Below, piece by piece: positions 11,657-26,500 of a stretch of 64,000 bases of DNA. The position numbers and the translations under genes are program-made. The first letter of the stretch is position 1; every line of letters starts with the position of its first letter. Location of the stretch: contig NC_040022.1 in NCBI RefSeq assembly GCF_000972845.2, positions 7,098,979-7,162,978 of the forward strand. Direction: 5' to 3'. Under the pieces are notes generated by a model. It was not told the DNA's origin, did no database searches, and worked only from the letters and a program-made list of their open reading frames with translations. This stretch comes from Larimichthys crocea. Taxonomy: Eukaryota > Chordata > Actinopteri > Sciaenidae.

Positions 11657-14443
11657 GCAAGTACCCAGAGTTTTCTCTAATGACCTGCCCTACAGTTCAT
11701 ACTCGTAATCTCTGAAACGAGGAGAAATAAGGCACCCAGATTCACTCAGATTCAAGCTGTGAACTTTCCTCCACATACTGAAAAACAAAATGATCGCAGA
11801 CTTGTTTAAGGAGAGCGTTTCTTCCACGTTCTTTAACTGCGATTTTGCAGCTTGTTATTTCTGTATTATTCCACTGCTTTATGGAACATTGATAACAACA
11901 CTTCACAATTGCAGTTCGTAATGACTGCGTCACTAGATGTAACCTCACACGTAAGGTCTGATGTCATTCTCTCCCCCTTTCTCTTCTGCCTGTCCAAACC
12001 CATTTCCTGCGCGCACACACACACTCACACACAAACAGACACACATAAAAGAGGATTTATTCACACTGTGAATTTAAATAGAAGAATGATTTTGGTGAAT
12101 ACTTTTTTAGAAATGTGTTTATTGTGATTTTATTTTCTATTTTCTTTTTTATTTGATGACTACTACTGACTCAGTCATGTCTCCCTTTTTCCACACTGCT
12201 GCACTCCCACACTATGTCAAATAAGATTTTATTCTGTGCTGAAAGGAAGTTTATATTTCAATAAGCAAAAATGGGCATGTTTATTTATATGTTCATTTTG
12301 TACCTAATGTGCAGAACTAGGTCCTTCTGCTGTAGTGTAGTGTAGGCCTGTCTTACCCTCAAGTGTCCTTACAAAGTGTCCTTATGATTCCATTTAATTT
12401 GTTGACATGACTGTATAAACAAAGGTTTCAAGGGCTCGCCTCCAAGTGCAGGAGCTGTGAAAGCTTTCGCAATGTCTGCTTTTTAATGGAAGGCTTATAG
12501 GACACTTGATTCATTACGCCTAGACACTTGGTACAACTTTCCCCTAAGCTGTCTCCGTCTCATGTGTCCTCTCGCCACCCACACACAAAAACACACATGC
12601 CATAGACATGTCTGAAGCAAAGCGACACTCAGCACAGTCAGATACTTCACCAGCTGATTGCCTCTGAGCTTCATCTAAATATTTGATGTCCTCTGTCAGT
12701 AGCATAAAAGCCGGCATTGTTGCGAGCTGTTTTATCACTACTCTCTTTCCACTGTGGCTCAACACTACTCACCAGCTGTTACCAAAGATATTGATATTCA
12801 AGCCAGACTGGTTGGTATTCATACGATTCATTGGGTGTTCTGGCTTCACCACATCACAACCATTTATACCACTAACTAACTGAGCTGGCCAATCTATCAC
12901 GAGTCTGGTTCTTCATCTCCCTCTGCTCTTCCAATCAATTGAGGTTGCACTGCTTAAATTACAGGGCTCTGTGCTGGAATAGATTTCACTTTAACCTTCA
13001 GCCCCCATGCTCCTTCTAAAGCTCATAGATGTTTAGTATTCAGGTGTAATGTCAACTAACAACGAATGAATTAACATCTTTTGAACTTCCTTTAAATGCT
13101 CAGGATTCAATAGAATTTGCAAAAGAATAGTGTATTGAAGTTGATGTCAGGTTTTGTCTTAGGAGACCTGAAAATCCTGCACATCAATATTCCACCCGTA
13201 TCTATTTTAAAGACTCAATCAAGACCATTCCTAAAATAAAATAAAAATCTGCCACAGGGTGTAATTTTTGAAGGAATCTAATCAGACACATAGTCATGAG
13301 TCCATGGTGTTTTTAATTAGATAAGGATGACAGGGAGAAAGGGAGGGAGTGACTCGTTCTGATAACAGATGCTCCTTGAAATCCACCAGCAGCAAATTTC
13401 CCACAAAGATGAATATCAGAACGCGGGAACAGAGGAAAACAGTGCCAAAGGATTAGAAGGAAAGGAAGCATGGACTTTCTCCCTTGCTCCCAACAATGTA
13501 CTTGTGGTCTACTGCCAAGGCTGGCAGAAACGTGAGTGGTGGAGCAGACGAGATGCCTGAGCAGCAATCATCAGCCAATAGTGGCCCTTTCGGTTGAGAG
13601 CTGTTTGATTTCTTGGGGCTGTTGATGCCTTGGGAGTCTTTTCTTTGTGATAGAAGTGCAGAGGTGAACCACTTCTTTCTCCAAATTGAGTATACTGTCA
13701 GAGTGCCGAGATATAAAGACTTGAAATAATAACCCTACTCCATGTTTTTGGGAGATAGGCCCATTTGTCAGCTTCCCCATAGTGTGACAAGAACATCACA
13801 ATTTATCTACATCCCCCACTTGGACTCGTCACTCAATCTTTTTCGCTCAATGTGAGCATGCACACAGCCAGTTGAGTGATGAGAGGTGACTGGCATTGCC
13901 CACAGTGTGAAAATGAATACTTGTTGCAGCTGTAATGCTAAATGACAAGTAATCATGCATCATACAGTTTGTAGCCAAGACCAGCTGTTTCGTGAAGATG
14001 ATTTCACTCTGGTGCTTCACATCAACATGTGAACACAGAGTGAGTGTAGCCATGTCCCGCATAAAATGGCTTTAGCAAAAAACTCTTGGTATTTTGTACT
14101 GTTTATGGCATTTTTATGAAATTTACACAAGGTATACGCAGATATTAGGAAGATAGAGAGAGGTCCCTGACTGGAAATTAACCATTAAAGTTGTAATGAT
14201 ATTCTTTTAGGGCTGAGCAAAAATTTTATATAATCATTTGTAGTCTTTTGGTATGATCATATTGTGTTATAACTTATAAGTAAGTAACAAAATGAATAGT
14301 GAAGTTTTTACATGTTTGAACAGTTTTGCCTGACATAATGCATCAGCGCTTTAGGAAACAAAATGCATTTGAAACATTCATGACTGGATTAGTTAGACTC
14401 ATCTTTTATATTGCAAGTGGTTTGGTTTTATCACACACACACA

Positions 14444-14512
<69 letters not shown>

Positions 14513-17500
14513 CTGTTTACACAGGACAGCGTTAATTATAGTCATCTGCAGTCACTCATCGTCATGAATACGAATAGGTGCTGCTAATGATCTACAGGGT
14601 ACAGGTGGATGATATCTGACGTGTGTGCTGTTATTTATAAACTACAAAACTTACCACTGAGTTAATATCCCAACATCTCTTTGAACCCACACTGTCACCT
14701 CTCTTTCTATGACACAGATTTGAGTGGCGTGAGCAAGGAAGTAAGTCAAAGATGGAGGCTGAAGTGGGCCAAGGTCTTTATTAATTAATGTAACACCTTC
14801 ACTGCTGTGGTGTTTATTGATGTGACACCACTGACAAAGGTGTGAGCTGTTGAATTACCGGACACTAGGAGGCTACAAGTAACTAAAAATATAACTAGAT
14901 TTGTGTATCTATTTGTGGATCAATGATGAGGGGAAGAAAAGTATCTGCTAGGGAGATTTGTTCGTCACCACTGATGCTCATTCAGGGGTCGCAGTCTGGC
15001 AGCATTTGTGTTGTGCTTGGGGTGCTGTGTATCACAAGGGTTGGGTGAGTGAAAATGGGTGGATGATGAGCTGCCAGGGCAAAGCGGCATGGTGAGTTTA
15101 GCTAAATGTAGACACAGCACTGCACTCCAGTGAGGGGAATGGTTGTAATCCACGCTCACACAGAGTTTCTCCTCCATTAAACAATCATAGCGAGAGGGGC
15201 AAAGAAGTCTCGGTGTGTGAGCAAGCGCATGAATGACTATGTGTGTGTACATGCATGAATTATATGGACAGAATGATGGTAGCAGCCTGTGATTATGCAT
15301 CCCTTATCTGGTATTCAAAGCTGGATTCTGTCAGGCTGCCGTGCATAACTTTAGCCAAGAGGGGAATTGTTTGGACATGAAACTGGTTCCTTGTAAGCTT
15401 GATAAGCTGTTTTGTTCAGAGATTTTATGATATGTGTAAATTGTCTCTCTCTTTCTCTCCCTGCGATTTTTGCTGTTTTATATTTCTCTGAAATAAAGCC
15501 CTCAGGTTGCTCTGTCATCCTTGTTCAATTCCAGCTGTTTCCTGCCCCCTTCTTTCTGTTTTACATCACCTGCCCAAAACAATTGTGTAGGTGTAAATAA
15601 TTATACCCCTAAATACATCATGTACCTGAGGATGATAATTTCCTCTGAAACCACATATTCGGCTGATGACCTAGAATTGAATTGAACCAGGAAACTGTGC
15701 CTCTCACAGCACGGTTATCCTTCTGAAGTATGAAATATCCTCACTACCAACAAGGTTGAACACTATGATATGAAATTTTTATAGAGGCCTTGGAGAATTT
15801 TAAAATAGAAATGACAGGCTACAGAAAATAAATGATTACATGTTTAAGTCACATACATGCACTTGCTTTAACACTGTGATATAAAGCCGTGGAGTGAAGG
15901 GGTGTATCAACTGTGGTGGTTGTTTTTTCTCTTCTTTTCTTAGAATTGAACATGGATAGTGGTAGAAGAGGAAAAAGAGGGAATTGGAAAACAAATAACA
16001 CACAAATCTATCTGTTATAACACCTGGCCACTCTCTACATCAAGTGATATGGCTTTTTGACTGTTGGTTTTAGAGAGAAGCAAAACCTTAGGTGATGCAG
16101 ACCCCACCACCAGGACCTTTTCTCAAAATTTCAGACTCTTGAAGCTTGAGAGACTGTATATTTTGACCTTTACAGCCTCTAAAGGCAGAGCTAGAGTACG
16201 TGTTTAAGCTTTTCCATTTGAAATGTTTTCTACTGGGTGAAAATAATGCACACTAAAGTACATTATGGCTACACGCTGTATTTATGGTCACATCTCCATT
16301 GGGACCAAGCCTTTGTTGTTCAGTCTTGACCTCTGGACCGGCTTGAGCAGCCCATATATATCTCAGCCTGGCCTCTGGCCCCATTAAATTCTGATGGAGG
16401 GAAGGAGAGCTACATATTCGGATAAAGCCAAAGCTTTATCATTGAATTATGTCTGCTGAAATCCTGCTGTCGCTCTGTGGAGCACTGACTTTGGACATTT
16501 ATGTGACCCTTTGTGCGAATGACTGTGTGTTAGTATATGGATCGAAGATGTGAAAATGATGGGCTTTTATAGCTCCGCTGAGACAGCTCAGTGAAAATCT
16601 GCAGCAGTGTGTTTGTTGCCGCTTGAAGAATATTGACTGCGCAGGTGCATGTATATCTGGGCAAAGTTTTGCATTTTGCATGGCACTGTGAGTCATTTGT
16701 GAATTACATGAATAATTTGTGGAGACAGAAACATCAAGGTTAAACCAAACCCAAATATTCCTTTTGGGAGAATCATTCTTTTCTGCAGCTGAAAGGCTTT
16801 ATTTAGTACTTGATGTACAGTTGACATATGTCCTGCTCTACGGAACAGGCATTGTCATGAAATTCCAGGAGATCATCAATAATACATAAGGGACTATCAT
16901 ACATCACGCCCATCTGTGGCAAGGCATGGTTGACTGAATCTTCTTTATCGATGTCTGCATCTCACCTGTCACAAATTCATGCACATAAATAGACTGTGTG
17001 TACTGATGACCTGAATTGAACGTGTTATCACACTGGCTTTGACTCAGAAGTATGACGCTCTCAGCTAATGCTCACGTGGAAGCTAACGGGAATGCTTTTT
17101 AGCACACTGACAGATGATTTGATTAGCTGTAATTGAGACATGTGCTCTAGCCGGAGCTGTTACGCACTCATCTGCTCTGGTTAAGAGAGCTTAGCTCAGG
17201 ACTGTGATACTACAAACAATATGTGGAGATGTGTCAAAGCATTGTACAGTACCATTAACAAACATGGTTACCACCTTCTAATAAGGCATTCCACATAAAG
17301 AGTTTATAAGTTGTAATGATTAGATGTGTTAAGCATTGCTTGGTAATGTTTCAGTAGTTGGACTTTGCACGGCTGTCATAAAAATGTAGATGTTCAAATT
17401 TGAATTTTTCTGAGCACCTTAAGGGGAAACACGTGGGTGGAGAGTGTTGGGGGAAAAGTTGTATAAAGCCTTTTGTGCCAAATAGAACTCTGGGGAATCT

Positions 17501-20500
17501 AATAAATTCTTGACTGGCTGACTGACTTGAGTCAGTGTCCGTTGGGACTGAAGACCACAAGTTTTAAAATGAAAAAAAATCTTGAGGTGTGTGGTTAGAA
17601 AAAAGCAAGGTTATCAGATCTCTGTACCTCAGTCCTTTGCCTGCGGCTAGTGGCTCGAAGCTACATTACCTGCTCCTGGCACGACCTACCCCAACTTAAC
17701 CGTTGGCGGTTGAGTTGCATTGTGGGTTGTGAAGGCACCAGGTTTTGACAAGGAGGAAAAGTGAGTTCCACAATATTATCGAAGTGCAATGCTAAATCTG
17801 CTAAGTACTATGTTAAAGCAAACTCCAGAAATGGTCCTTGTGGTGAGAATTAAATTGTAGTCTTAAATTGTGATGCAAAGTAATGACTTAATTTATTATC
17901 CCTATTAGGAAATTTGTCTGGGCTTCACTGTGCTGCATATCAGCTCTAATTACAGAAGAAATATTAAGCACAAACAAATTCAAGAACCAGAGACATGTGC
18001 AAAACGTACTGAAACCACAAATACATCCACACAACACACTAAACAGTCTCTAGTACACTTGTCCCAGACATCTACAGTACATGCACAAGGAGCATCGAAG
18101 GCATGCTGCACATCGTCTGCGGGTAACAACATCTTTTCAGTTAACTGCCATAGATATGAATGAATGCTGATAGTGCTTCTGATTCTGAATCTGCTACCAG
18201 AGTTAGACCACAATATTTTCTTGTCCCTTTTAAATTATTGATAAACTTACAACTTATAAACCCTTTATACGGTTCACATTACATATATACAGAGAGAATA
18301 GCACTATTCTGTGTAACAACATCTATAATAGCAGTATAATGTGTTGTATTAGTCTACTCTAGCTTGCTGGTGTAATCTGATGAATTTACTAATAGAGATT
18401 TTTACAGGAAGCATATGGACTGCACAAACCTGCACTCAGTCACACACTGACACAGGCCTTTGTTCCTCTTGCTCTACCTCCATGTGTCCCTTACAAACAC
18501 ACATACACACAAACTCAAATAGACAAACTGTTTTCATATCTTATTCCCAGACGCACGGAGCTGTAAACAGCGTGTCCCTGTAAAGTGATTATGTTTGGCA
18601 CTGAGCAGAGTGAGCACTGACAAGCAGACAGACGGAGCATGTGTGCACAGAGTGTCTGTGGCCTACTGATTATCTGTCTGCATGTCTGTCTGTTGATCCA
18701 TTCTTCCCCTGCGACACGACCACGCCCTCACACCGCTCACCCACTGCCACTGCATGTCAGGGTAACAAATGGTCAACATCCCCCAGGATAAACTAGCATC
18801 ATCATCTGTACACAGAGCCGGAGGGAAATGTCAGGAAACGTGCATTTATCTAGCCAATCAATGCTAGATGGCTGTGGAGAGCAGAGCTTTACAGACACGA
18901 CAGCCGCTGATGTTACGTTTTGTCGTCTGTTTGGCTTTTGAAATGCAGCAACCATCAATTCTTTTAAGAGTCTTTGGTCAATACAGCTTTCAAGATACGA
19001 GCACAGCTGTCTATGTCAATATACGTGAGAGAAGGTAAATGCAATTTGATATAGTTTCATGTTGTGGGCTCAGAGTTTGGCCCTGTGTGGAGGGATCCTG
19101 TATTTTTATTGCAAACCAGTGGTGGGATCAATTGGTCCAATGTACAGACTCCATCAGATTAAGAGCCTTGAGGAGAGGCTGCTGATAAATGAAGATTCTG
19201 AGCAAACTGTCTTGTTTCGGTCAAAATAGCCCCCCTGCCACCAATACCAAGGAATTTCCATTTACTCACAGTGCTCCTCGATGTATGGCCGTGGGTGTTT
19301 TAAAAGAGAAAAGCCCTATCTTGTTTAATAATGGGCCAAATGCACAAGCTGTTCCGTTAAATGTGCCTGTGCAAATAATATGCTTAGTCTCAGATAGCTT
19401 TGCTATTAATGTGTCGTTTCCTTATGAGGTGATATTGCATTTCATGAGTCACCCCTCCATGGTGCAGAGTGTTGTGTTTATGGATGCCGGGATATTGCTT
19501 GTGCTGTCCTGAAGGCGTATTAGACATTTGTTATTGCTCCCAAATGTGGCACAGTATTCTTGCTTATCTTGTGTTTATTCTTAGTGTGTCTTCTTTCTCT
19601 GTGTCTCTGTCAATGTGTGCAGCTCCAGAGACTAAAACGCTCTCTGTCCTTCAAGACCATCATGCGTAGCAAAAGCGTGGAGAACTTCTTCCAAAGGTCC
19701 TACAGCGACGCTCGCCTGCCCCCGGATTTCATCACTGACCCGCCACCTCCTTCTCCTCCACTACTACCTGGTTCTCCTCTCGTCAGCGACTGCTCACCAT
19801 GCATTTCACCATCTCTCAGCCCCAACCCCTCCATCTCCTCCCACTCCCCCTCTCTCAGCCTTTCCCCATCACTGCCCACCAAGCCTCTCCGACCTCAGAT
19901 TACCCACTGTTTCCAGGACCACGTCTTTCGCAAGCCCACCAACTGCCAGCACTGCAAGCACATGATAGTCGGTAAGGTGTTCAACTCCCTGGATTCTCTA
20001 CCATTTTTGGGAGCAATTTTCACAGGATTTCTACCTGTCTCTGTTTATGTGGCTTCCAATCTAGGTCAAACATTTCATGGAAAAAACATCGCCTCTTATG
20101 TAAAAGACATTTAAAACTGTTATACAGGAACAATGTTTTATCATCACAGTAGGATTTATGAGTCTTAAAGCAAAAGTTCAACATTTTGGGAAATACGCTT
20201 ATTGGCTTTCTGGTGGATGAGAAGATCAATAGCACTCCAGTTTTTTAGTATTTTACCAGTTCAGTTCAAGGCTGCACTTGGTTATCTTAGCTTAGTTTAG
20301 CTTAGATAAGCTTAGTTTAGTTGAGCTTAGCTTAGTTGAGCTTATCTTAGCACAAAGACTGAAAACATGGCTCTGTTCATCCATAACAAAATCCTGTATA
20401 TAAAATATTTATGAGGTGAGTGATCTGGACTGTGAGTGTTTGTTACACAATAATCTATAAACTGTTTTTTTTACAAACAAAATATAATGTTTATTCGTTT

Positions 20501-23500
20501 ATGTAAAGGGTACCAATTGGCTGATGCCATGGCAATCAGTTAATCCTCCAGGGGTCCACACCTAAAACAACACAGCTTAAGAGGTGCTGGTTGGCAGATT
20601 TTGTTATCTTTGGCTATCTGTTTTCCCCAATATTTTTTCCCTAAGCTAAATATAAGCCCTAAGCCACTAGCTGTCTTTATCATGCAGATGTGAGAGCGGT
20701 ATCAATCATATCATCTATCTGCCAGAGAGTGAATATGCATATTTCCCAAAATGTCACTTGAAACAGAAATTTTATAAATGATCTCATGTCACTGATGTTT
20801 CTTCTACTCCTTTTGAGAAAATTAGATTGAGAACTGAACTTTATGTCTTCAGCGTATCGCTCTCAGTGTTTCTAACTGTGAAGAAACCATAGATTATTAA
20901 CAGGGCTTGCTGTGGTGCAGATGTGTGAGTGCTTTTATTCCTAATTTTCTGCTTCCATGAACTACTGGCCACTCTTAGTATTTCTGCTAAATCTACTTCC
21001 TGTCACTATGATTGATTACAGACTGCAACCTGCTCCTCTGCTTTTGAGTCTGTGCTGGGTTTTTGCATGCATTGTGAGTTTATTTATGTAATGCATCACT
21101 TCATTTTAGCTGTACTTCTCTGCAGTCCCCAAACACAGTCCAGCCTTTGTCTCCTTGTTAAGCCGCTTAAGTAAAATCCATTTTTTCTCTTCAATGTAAA
21201 AGCAGCACTTTTATTAGGACATCTGCTCCATAACAGACCTGTCGATGTGATCCCCATCTTATCTTTGGTAAGATAAAAATAATAAATAAAAACATTCAGC
21301 AACAACACAGGATTTTTTTCCAAACCTAACAAATAAGGGGAAAATATCTCAATACTCAGTGGTTTTATATTGCTGATGCACTTTAAAACAAAGATGAAAA
21401 AATAAGATGACTCAATTCCAAATCGATTATGATTGAAATATCTCCAGCTGGTTTCCAATCTCTACAGGTTGTTTTGGAAGAGGAGCTGTTGATTATGAAG
21501 CTCTGCAAGCAGTGCCAGCTTGATAAACCTGGGACTGCTCTTGATTACACTCCCTCTCTGAGCAGAGAGAAACCTGCTCATATGATCTGAAGACCACTTT
21601 GGTTTGTTAGCTCTTTCCGCCCTTTGCGGATCTGCAGCCTGCTGCGTATTTCTTTTTGTGGCTGCCTCCATGTCTCCGTCCCCTGTTCTCATTCTCTCGT
21701 CTCTGTCCCTCTCTGCAGGAAACTCCAAACAGGCTCTGCGGTGTAAAACGTGCAAGATGGCTGCTCACCTGTGGTGCACCTCAGAACTATCGCAGCAGCC
21801 ATGTCATGGGAAGGTGCGAATACACTCTGAATTTGATTTGTCTTATAGCACTGGCAGTTTTCCTCAACATTGTCACTGACTAAATGTTGAATCTTGTTTT
21901 CTCAGCTTTTATTTGTGTATCAACTGTCTTTTCTTCTTGTTTGAGTGTGGTGAACCTGTCTTTGACTGTTGAGGCATGGTGGTCATAACTACCCAGTTTT
22001 TACTCTGTTAAAAAAACAGACACTTCCAATTTCTGATGAAAATTTTCTATCGTCCCAGTACCCAGTTACTGTACAAAATCTGAAGTTAAAACAACAAGTT
22101 CACTAATTTAGGGTGGAAGTTACTTCCTGGCTACCTGGAGTCTTTAGTGCTGGTTGCCTGGCAACGGCTCAGCATATAACCCCTGGATGAATTTAAGGAT
22201 TAATGGAACAACCTATAAATTATTATTCAGATTTGGTTACCTTCAGACAGAAGAGCTTCAGCTGGCTGTAGCTTTATATTTAATGAATAATACAAATAAT
22301 GACATATGAGAGTGGTTTTAATTTGAAGTACATTTTTTTTCTACATGTAAAAGTATATTAAAACAAGGGGAACTACATAAGATACAAGACACAAGTGATC
22401 TCAACTAAACAAAAAGTCAAATTGTTTTTACATTTATGTAGAAAAAAAGAAATGTACTCTCTTCTCTTCCTCAACCCAGTCTGACTGGCCATTTCTCTGA
22501 TTTTACCCAGACATTTTTAATAGCCACATTATAAAAACACCAATAACAATAATAAGTTTGGGCTGCAATCATGATTTGAATAACCTGAAGAGACTGTTGC
22601 CATGGTAATTTTACCATAATATCTGGACTGCTGGACCACTCAGAATCTTACCTGCAATCATGTGATTGGACGCAGAACAGAAAATGCAAAAATCTGTTTA
22701 ATCATTATTGTTTCATAGCAGTCTGGGACAGCCACAAGTCATGCATTTACACGTTGCTTCATTTTTTATCACTACATCACTGCACACAGCCATCCATTTC
22801 ATCAACACACATGCACAAACACAGTCACACACTGTGTAAACACTCTTGACCTGAGGGCAGACTCCGTCTCAATATACCAACCATATGGTGTTAGAATGCT
22901 GAGAGGACACAGATGCATTGTGATAAAGAGCATGATGCTGTTTTCAGTTTATTAAGAGATGTAAAGTGCTGATGTAGCTGAAACAAAGTCATTAATCACA
23001 CCTTACCTTTGAGGCCAAAAAGACTAAAATATCTACATTTATAACCAAACTCGATCTTTAGCTTGAACACTTTATTGTTGCTCCCTTTGATATCAAGTTT
23101 TCATACTTCAGGAAAGATTTTGCATTGTGGATTTGGTGGAAATGTGTGCATCTTAAATTTGGATGGTGGGTTAAGGACAATGGTAGAAGGTGATTATAAT
23201 TCACACTGGAATAGATTGGGTTGATTTCAGGCAGGGATTTTGTGTTCATCCTCCAGTGTAGGGCAGAGGATATTAGCATGCAACAAACGAGCCACTTGGA
23301 AAATTTTAAGAGCACTGTGTTCAAGATGGTTCAAAGGAGGCAGAAAGATAGAGGGAGAGTGGGGAGGGGAATGATGAGGTCAAAGGAAAGGTAAAAAATC
23401 ATCAACAATGTTTCTCTCTTCAAAAGAATATGACAAAGTGAGTGGCTCATTTGCAAGTCAAGGCAAAGAAAAAACAACATCTCAGCTGAAACAGCTTAAT

Positions 23501-26500
23501 TCAGTGTGAAATTGCAGTCGTGCAGACACACACATCCATGTCTGCATGTAAGCCATATGCACACGAGTGTATTCATTGTTCATAATTGGCATCAAAGAGA
23601 GCTAGCACTTTGCCTTCAGTTTGTGACCTAATGGCAGAAATGAGCTCTTTCCCTGCAGCGTGTATGCCTCTCATGCCTGTCAGTGTGCCTTGATGTATTT
23701 CTGATTCAGCAATTTTCAAATGACTCTATTATTGTCGTAAAAGTCACAACATGGAGCCTGTTCCCCCATCGGCTCGGCCTATAAACAGGACGGTAACTGA
23801 AAAGAATTCTGCTTTCTGCTCTCCTCCATTAGTCTGGAGCGTTCAAGCGAAACTTCAGCTCGCCGATGCTTGTCAATGACCAATTGACTGTCGTCAAGGA
23901 GGTTCAACCGAGCCAAGGTGAGCATAGCCGAGCGAGAGAGTGTGTGTATGTGTGCGCGTTTATGAGTGAGTGCATGTGTGCATTGTTATGTATGTGTCCC
24001 ATGTGCTTTTGTTTTGTGATGTTGCTCTTGTCTAGCCTTTTGATTTATTTTTAGATTTTGTGTGTGCTTGTGCGCGTACTGTAATAAAACCAGAACTGTC
24101 TCCATCTCACCTGACAACCGAGGAGCATGAAGTGGAAAAATATAAAGAGGAAGAACAAATTCAGCTTCTCTTGGAGGCTGATGGACGGTCTGCACCCCGA
24201 AAGTATGTGAATAAATATTTATAAGTTCTAATGTTTATGTTTTTATATCTCTGTTTATGATTTGTTCTGTGTATCCTTGGACTGATGCAGGGTATGAATT
24301 TAATGTCTGGCACTGCAGCTTCAATGTTTAAAGCCTGATAAATATTTAAATGCTTCCTTTTGGTCCCGACCAACTCTCTGTATCATAAATTACACCTATG
24401 CATATTCACATAGAACAATTCTGAATAACAATCACATTTTTATTTAGAGCTATACAATTATGGAAACAAACATTTTTCACTTAATTGTTTCTGTCACTTT
24501 AACTCGCTGAAGGTAATCATAGGATTACAGACTGTTTTTATCGACTCACTGATCTGAAAGCACCTGAATTTGTTCTTCCTTTTTTTTTGTCTCTGAATGG
24601 GAGCTTGTTTTTTCTTTGCCATACTGTTAATAAGATAAACATATGTAGGTGATACCGTCCTTCATCTCACATACTGTATGCCTCGTTGAATCGGGGTTAG
24701 CACCTCATGCTGTCACTTCCTTGTACTACCCATGAATCAGGGTACAATTAACCTACGGCTCAGTCATCTCTCCGAGCTCAGCACCATGACGCCTGGGATT
24801 CTGCCAGATCCAGCTGAGACTGCAACCTGCCAAACTCACATTTACACATTGCAAAGTGTCCTCATAATTATTGCTAACAAAAGGCTTGGAAGATATGTTT
24901 ACACAAATTTATATTAGATAGCAATTTTTATGATGGATTCACTTACAGACCCTATAATTTCACATCATGCCTTTTGGCAAATCAGTTTATTGTTTATTAA
25001 AGCTTATTTATTAGGGTTTGGAGTCTAGTAGCTGCTGAGGTTGAAGTATATACCACTTAATGCCCTCAGTTGTAATCTTGAAATGACAGTTACAATTTTA
25101 TTACCTATTGAAATGATGCATACAAAGATTTGTGTTAGCCTAAAGTTAAGTCTTTATCACTTTGAAATACTTACATCGGTCAACTAAAGATATTCTTGCT
25201 GCTGAATTCCTTCTTCCACAGAGGCATTGACTTCAATATGAAACCATTTCGACTTCACCCTGCACTGACACACACAGCACATTCGAGCTGGAAACTCTAA
25301 TTCCTAACTTCAGAAATACTCTGATAGCACTAAGCGCTGCCATCTCCATGAAATGCAGCAATGAAGGCGTTCTAAGGATTTCCATATTTTAAATCTCATC
25401 TTATATTCTCTTTCTAGTCAGCTAGCAAGCTCCAGATATTACAGCTATTAAAACTAAGACACATCTCTTGCCAATAAGAAAACGTATAAATAAATCAAAG
25501 GCTGTAGATTTATTGGAATATTTCGATGTCTCCTTAATTTTTGGCTGCTGTCCTCTCTTAGATCTGAAGTGGGTCACTTTGGTCCAAGACTGACTGTGGT
25601 ACTATGGTTATATTTAGACCCTCTGGTTCTCCTAGATTGGCACAGGCACAATAATAATAATGATGTACAGTGCATAATCCAAATTGTATTGTGTGTGGAA
25701 CTGTGTCTTTGCGTGAATACTTTACCTGCGTGTTTGCAAATAAAGTGAACAGAAGTGTGTGCGCGCATGAGTTCATGAATGTGTGTGTGTGTGGTTTCAG
25801 AGGCTGCGCGGATGCGTGTAGACCCTGTGTATGCTGCCTTGCGCTACGGGACGTCCTTGGCGCAGATGAGCCGCTCCAGTTTTGGCAGTTTGTCAGAGTC
25901 ACCAACACGCAGCCTGGTATGACATCATCACCAAGTGGTTGGGGGCAGAGGACAGATGGTTTTTACAGTGCTGATCCATTGGTCAACATGTTGGTTAAGT
26001 ATTGACTATAGATACAGCAGCCTAACCCTAAACAATTAAAATAGAGTTTAAGTTTTAAAGAAATTGTTTTGGAAAAATATGTCTATTCACTTTATAGCTG
26101 ACAGTAAGTTAAGAAGATCGATACCACTCTTGGGTCTGTACAGTGAATAGAGAAACTCTAATTACTAATTTGTATGTTATACCCTGTTTATTGTTCTATA
26201 CAAAACACAAAAGACATTTTGCCATTTTATATGTGGTTATGTGCTGGATTATTAAAGTAAAGCTAACCAGATGGTAGCCTAACATGACAGAGTGGTACCA
26301 ATCTTCTTGCTGCTGTTCACCAGAAAGTGAATACAATTCTCCACGTCAAACTCCTGCTTGAGAATCCTCTTTTTAAACATGTTCTCTCTTCTGAGGTTAT
26401 GTCAGCCCCCAATTAAATCCAACTTGGCATATGGTGAAGTGCTTTAATTAAACACAGGAGTATCATCTACGAGGAGCATAACTCATGACACTGGTCTGTG

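Larger units (their letters stand above)
19972..21718 (+). other. stac2: stac2 intron 2
   Basis: Contains a terminal-inverted-repeat element (20175-20762). The remainder shows no exon. Confidence 0.75.
21814..23832 (+). other. stac2: stac2 intron 3
   Basis: No exon seen. It carries two X-box-like palindromes (22153-22165 and 22596-22609). Confidence 0.7.
23918..25800 (+). other. stac2: stac2 intron 4
   Basis: Holds a protein-like open stretch with splice signals at 24055-24224 and a second possible acceptor/exon at 25222-25300; both are listed separately. A TG-rich run precedes exon 5. Confidence 0.7.

Noticed and set aside
19189..19512. 107-codon open frame in stac2 intron 1
   Set aside because: No acceptor/donor framework linking it in phase to exons 1 and 2, and no recognisable domain.
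20521..20540. TGCCATGGCA palindrome resembling an X-box
   Set aside because: Flanks do not meet the RFX consensus and it lies inside a repeat element.
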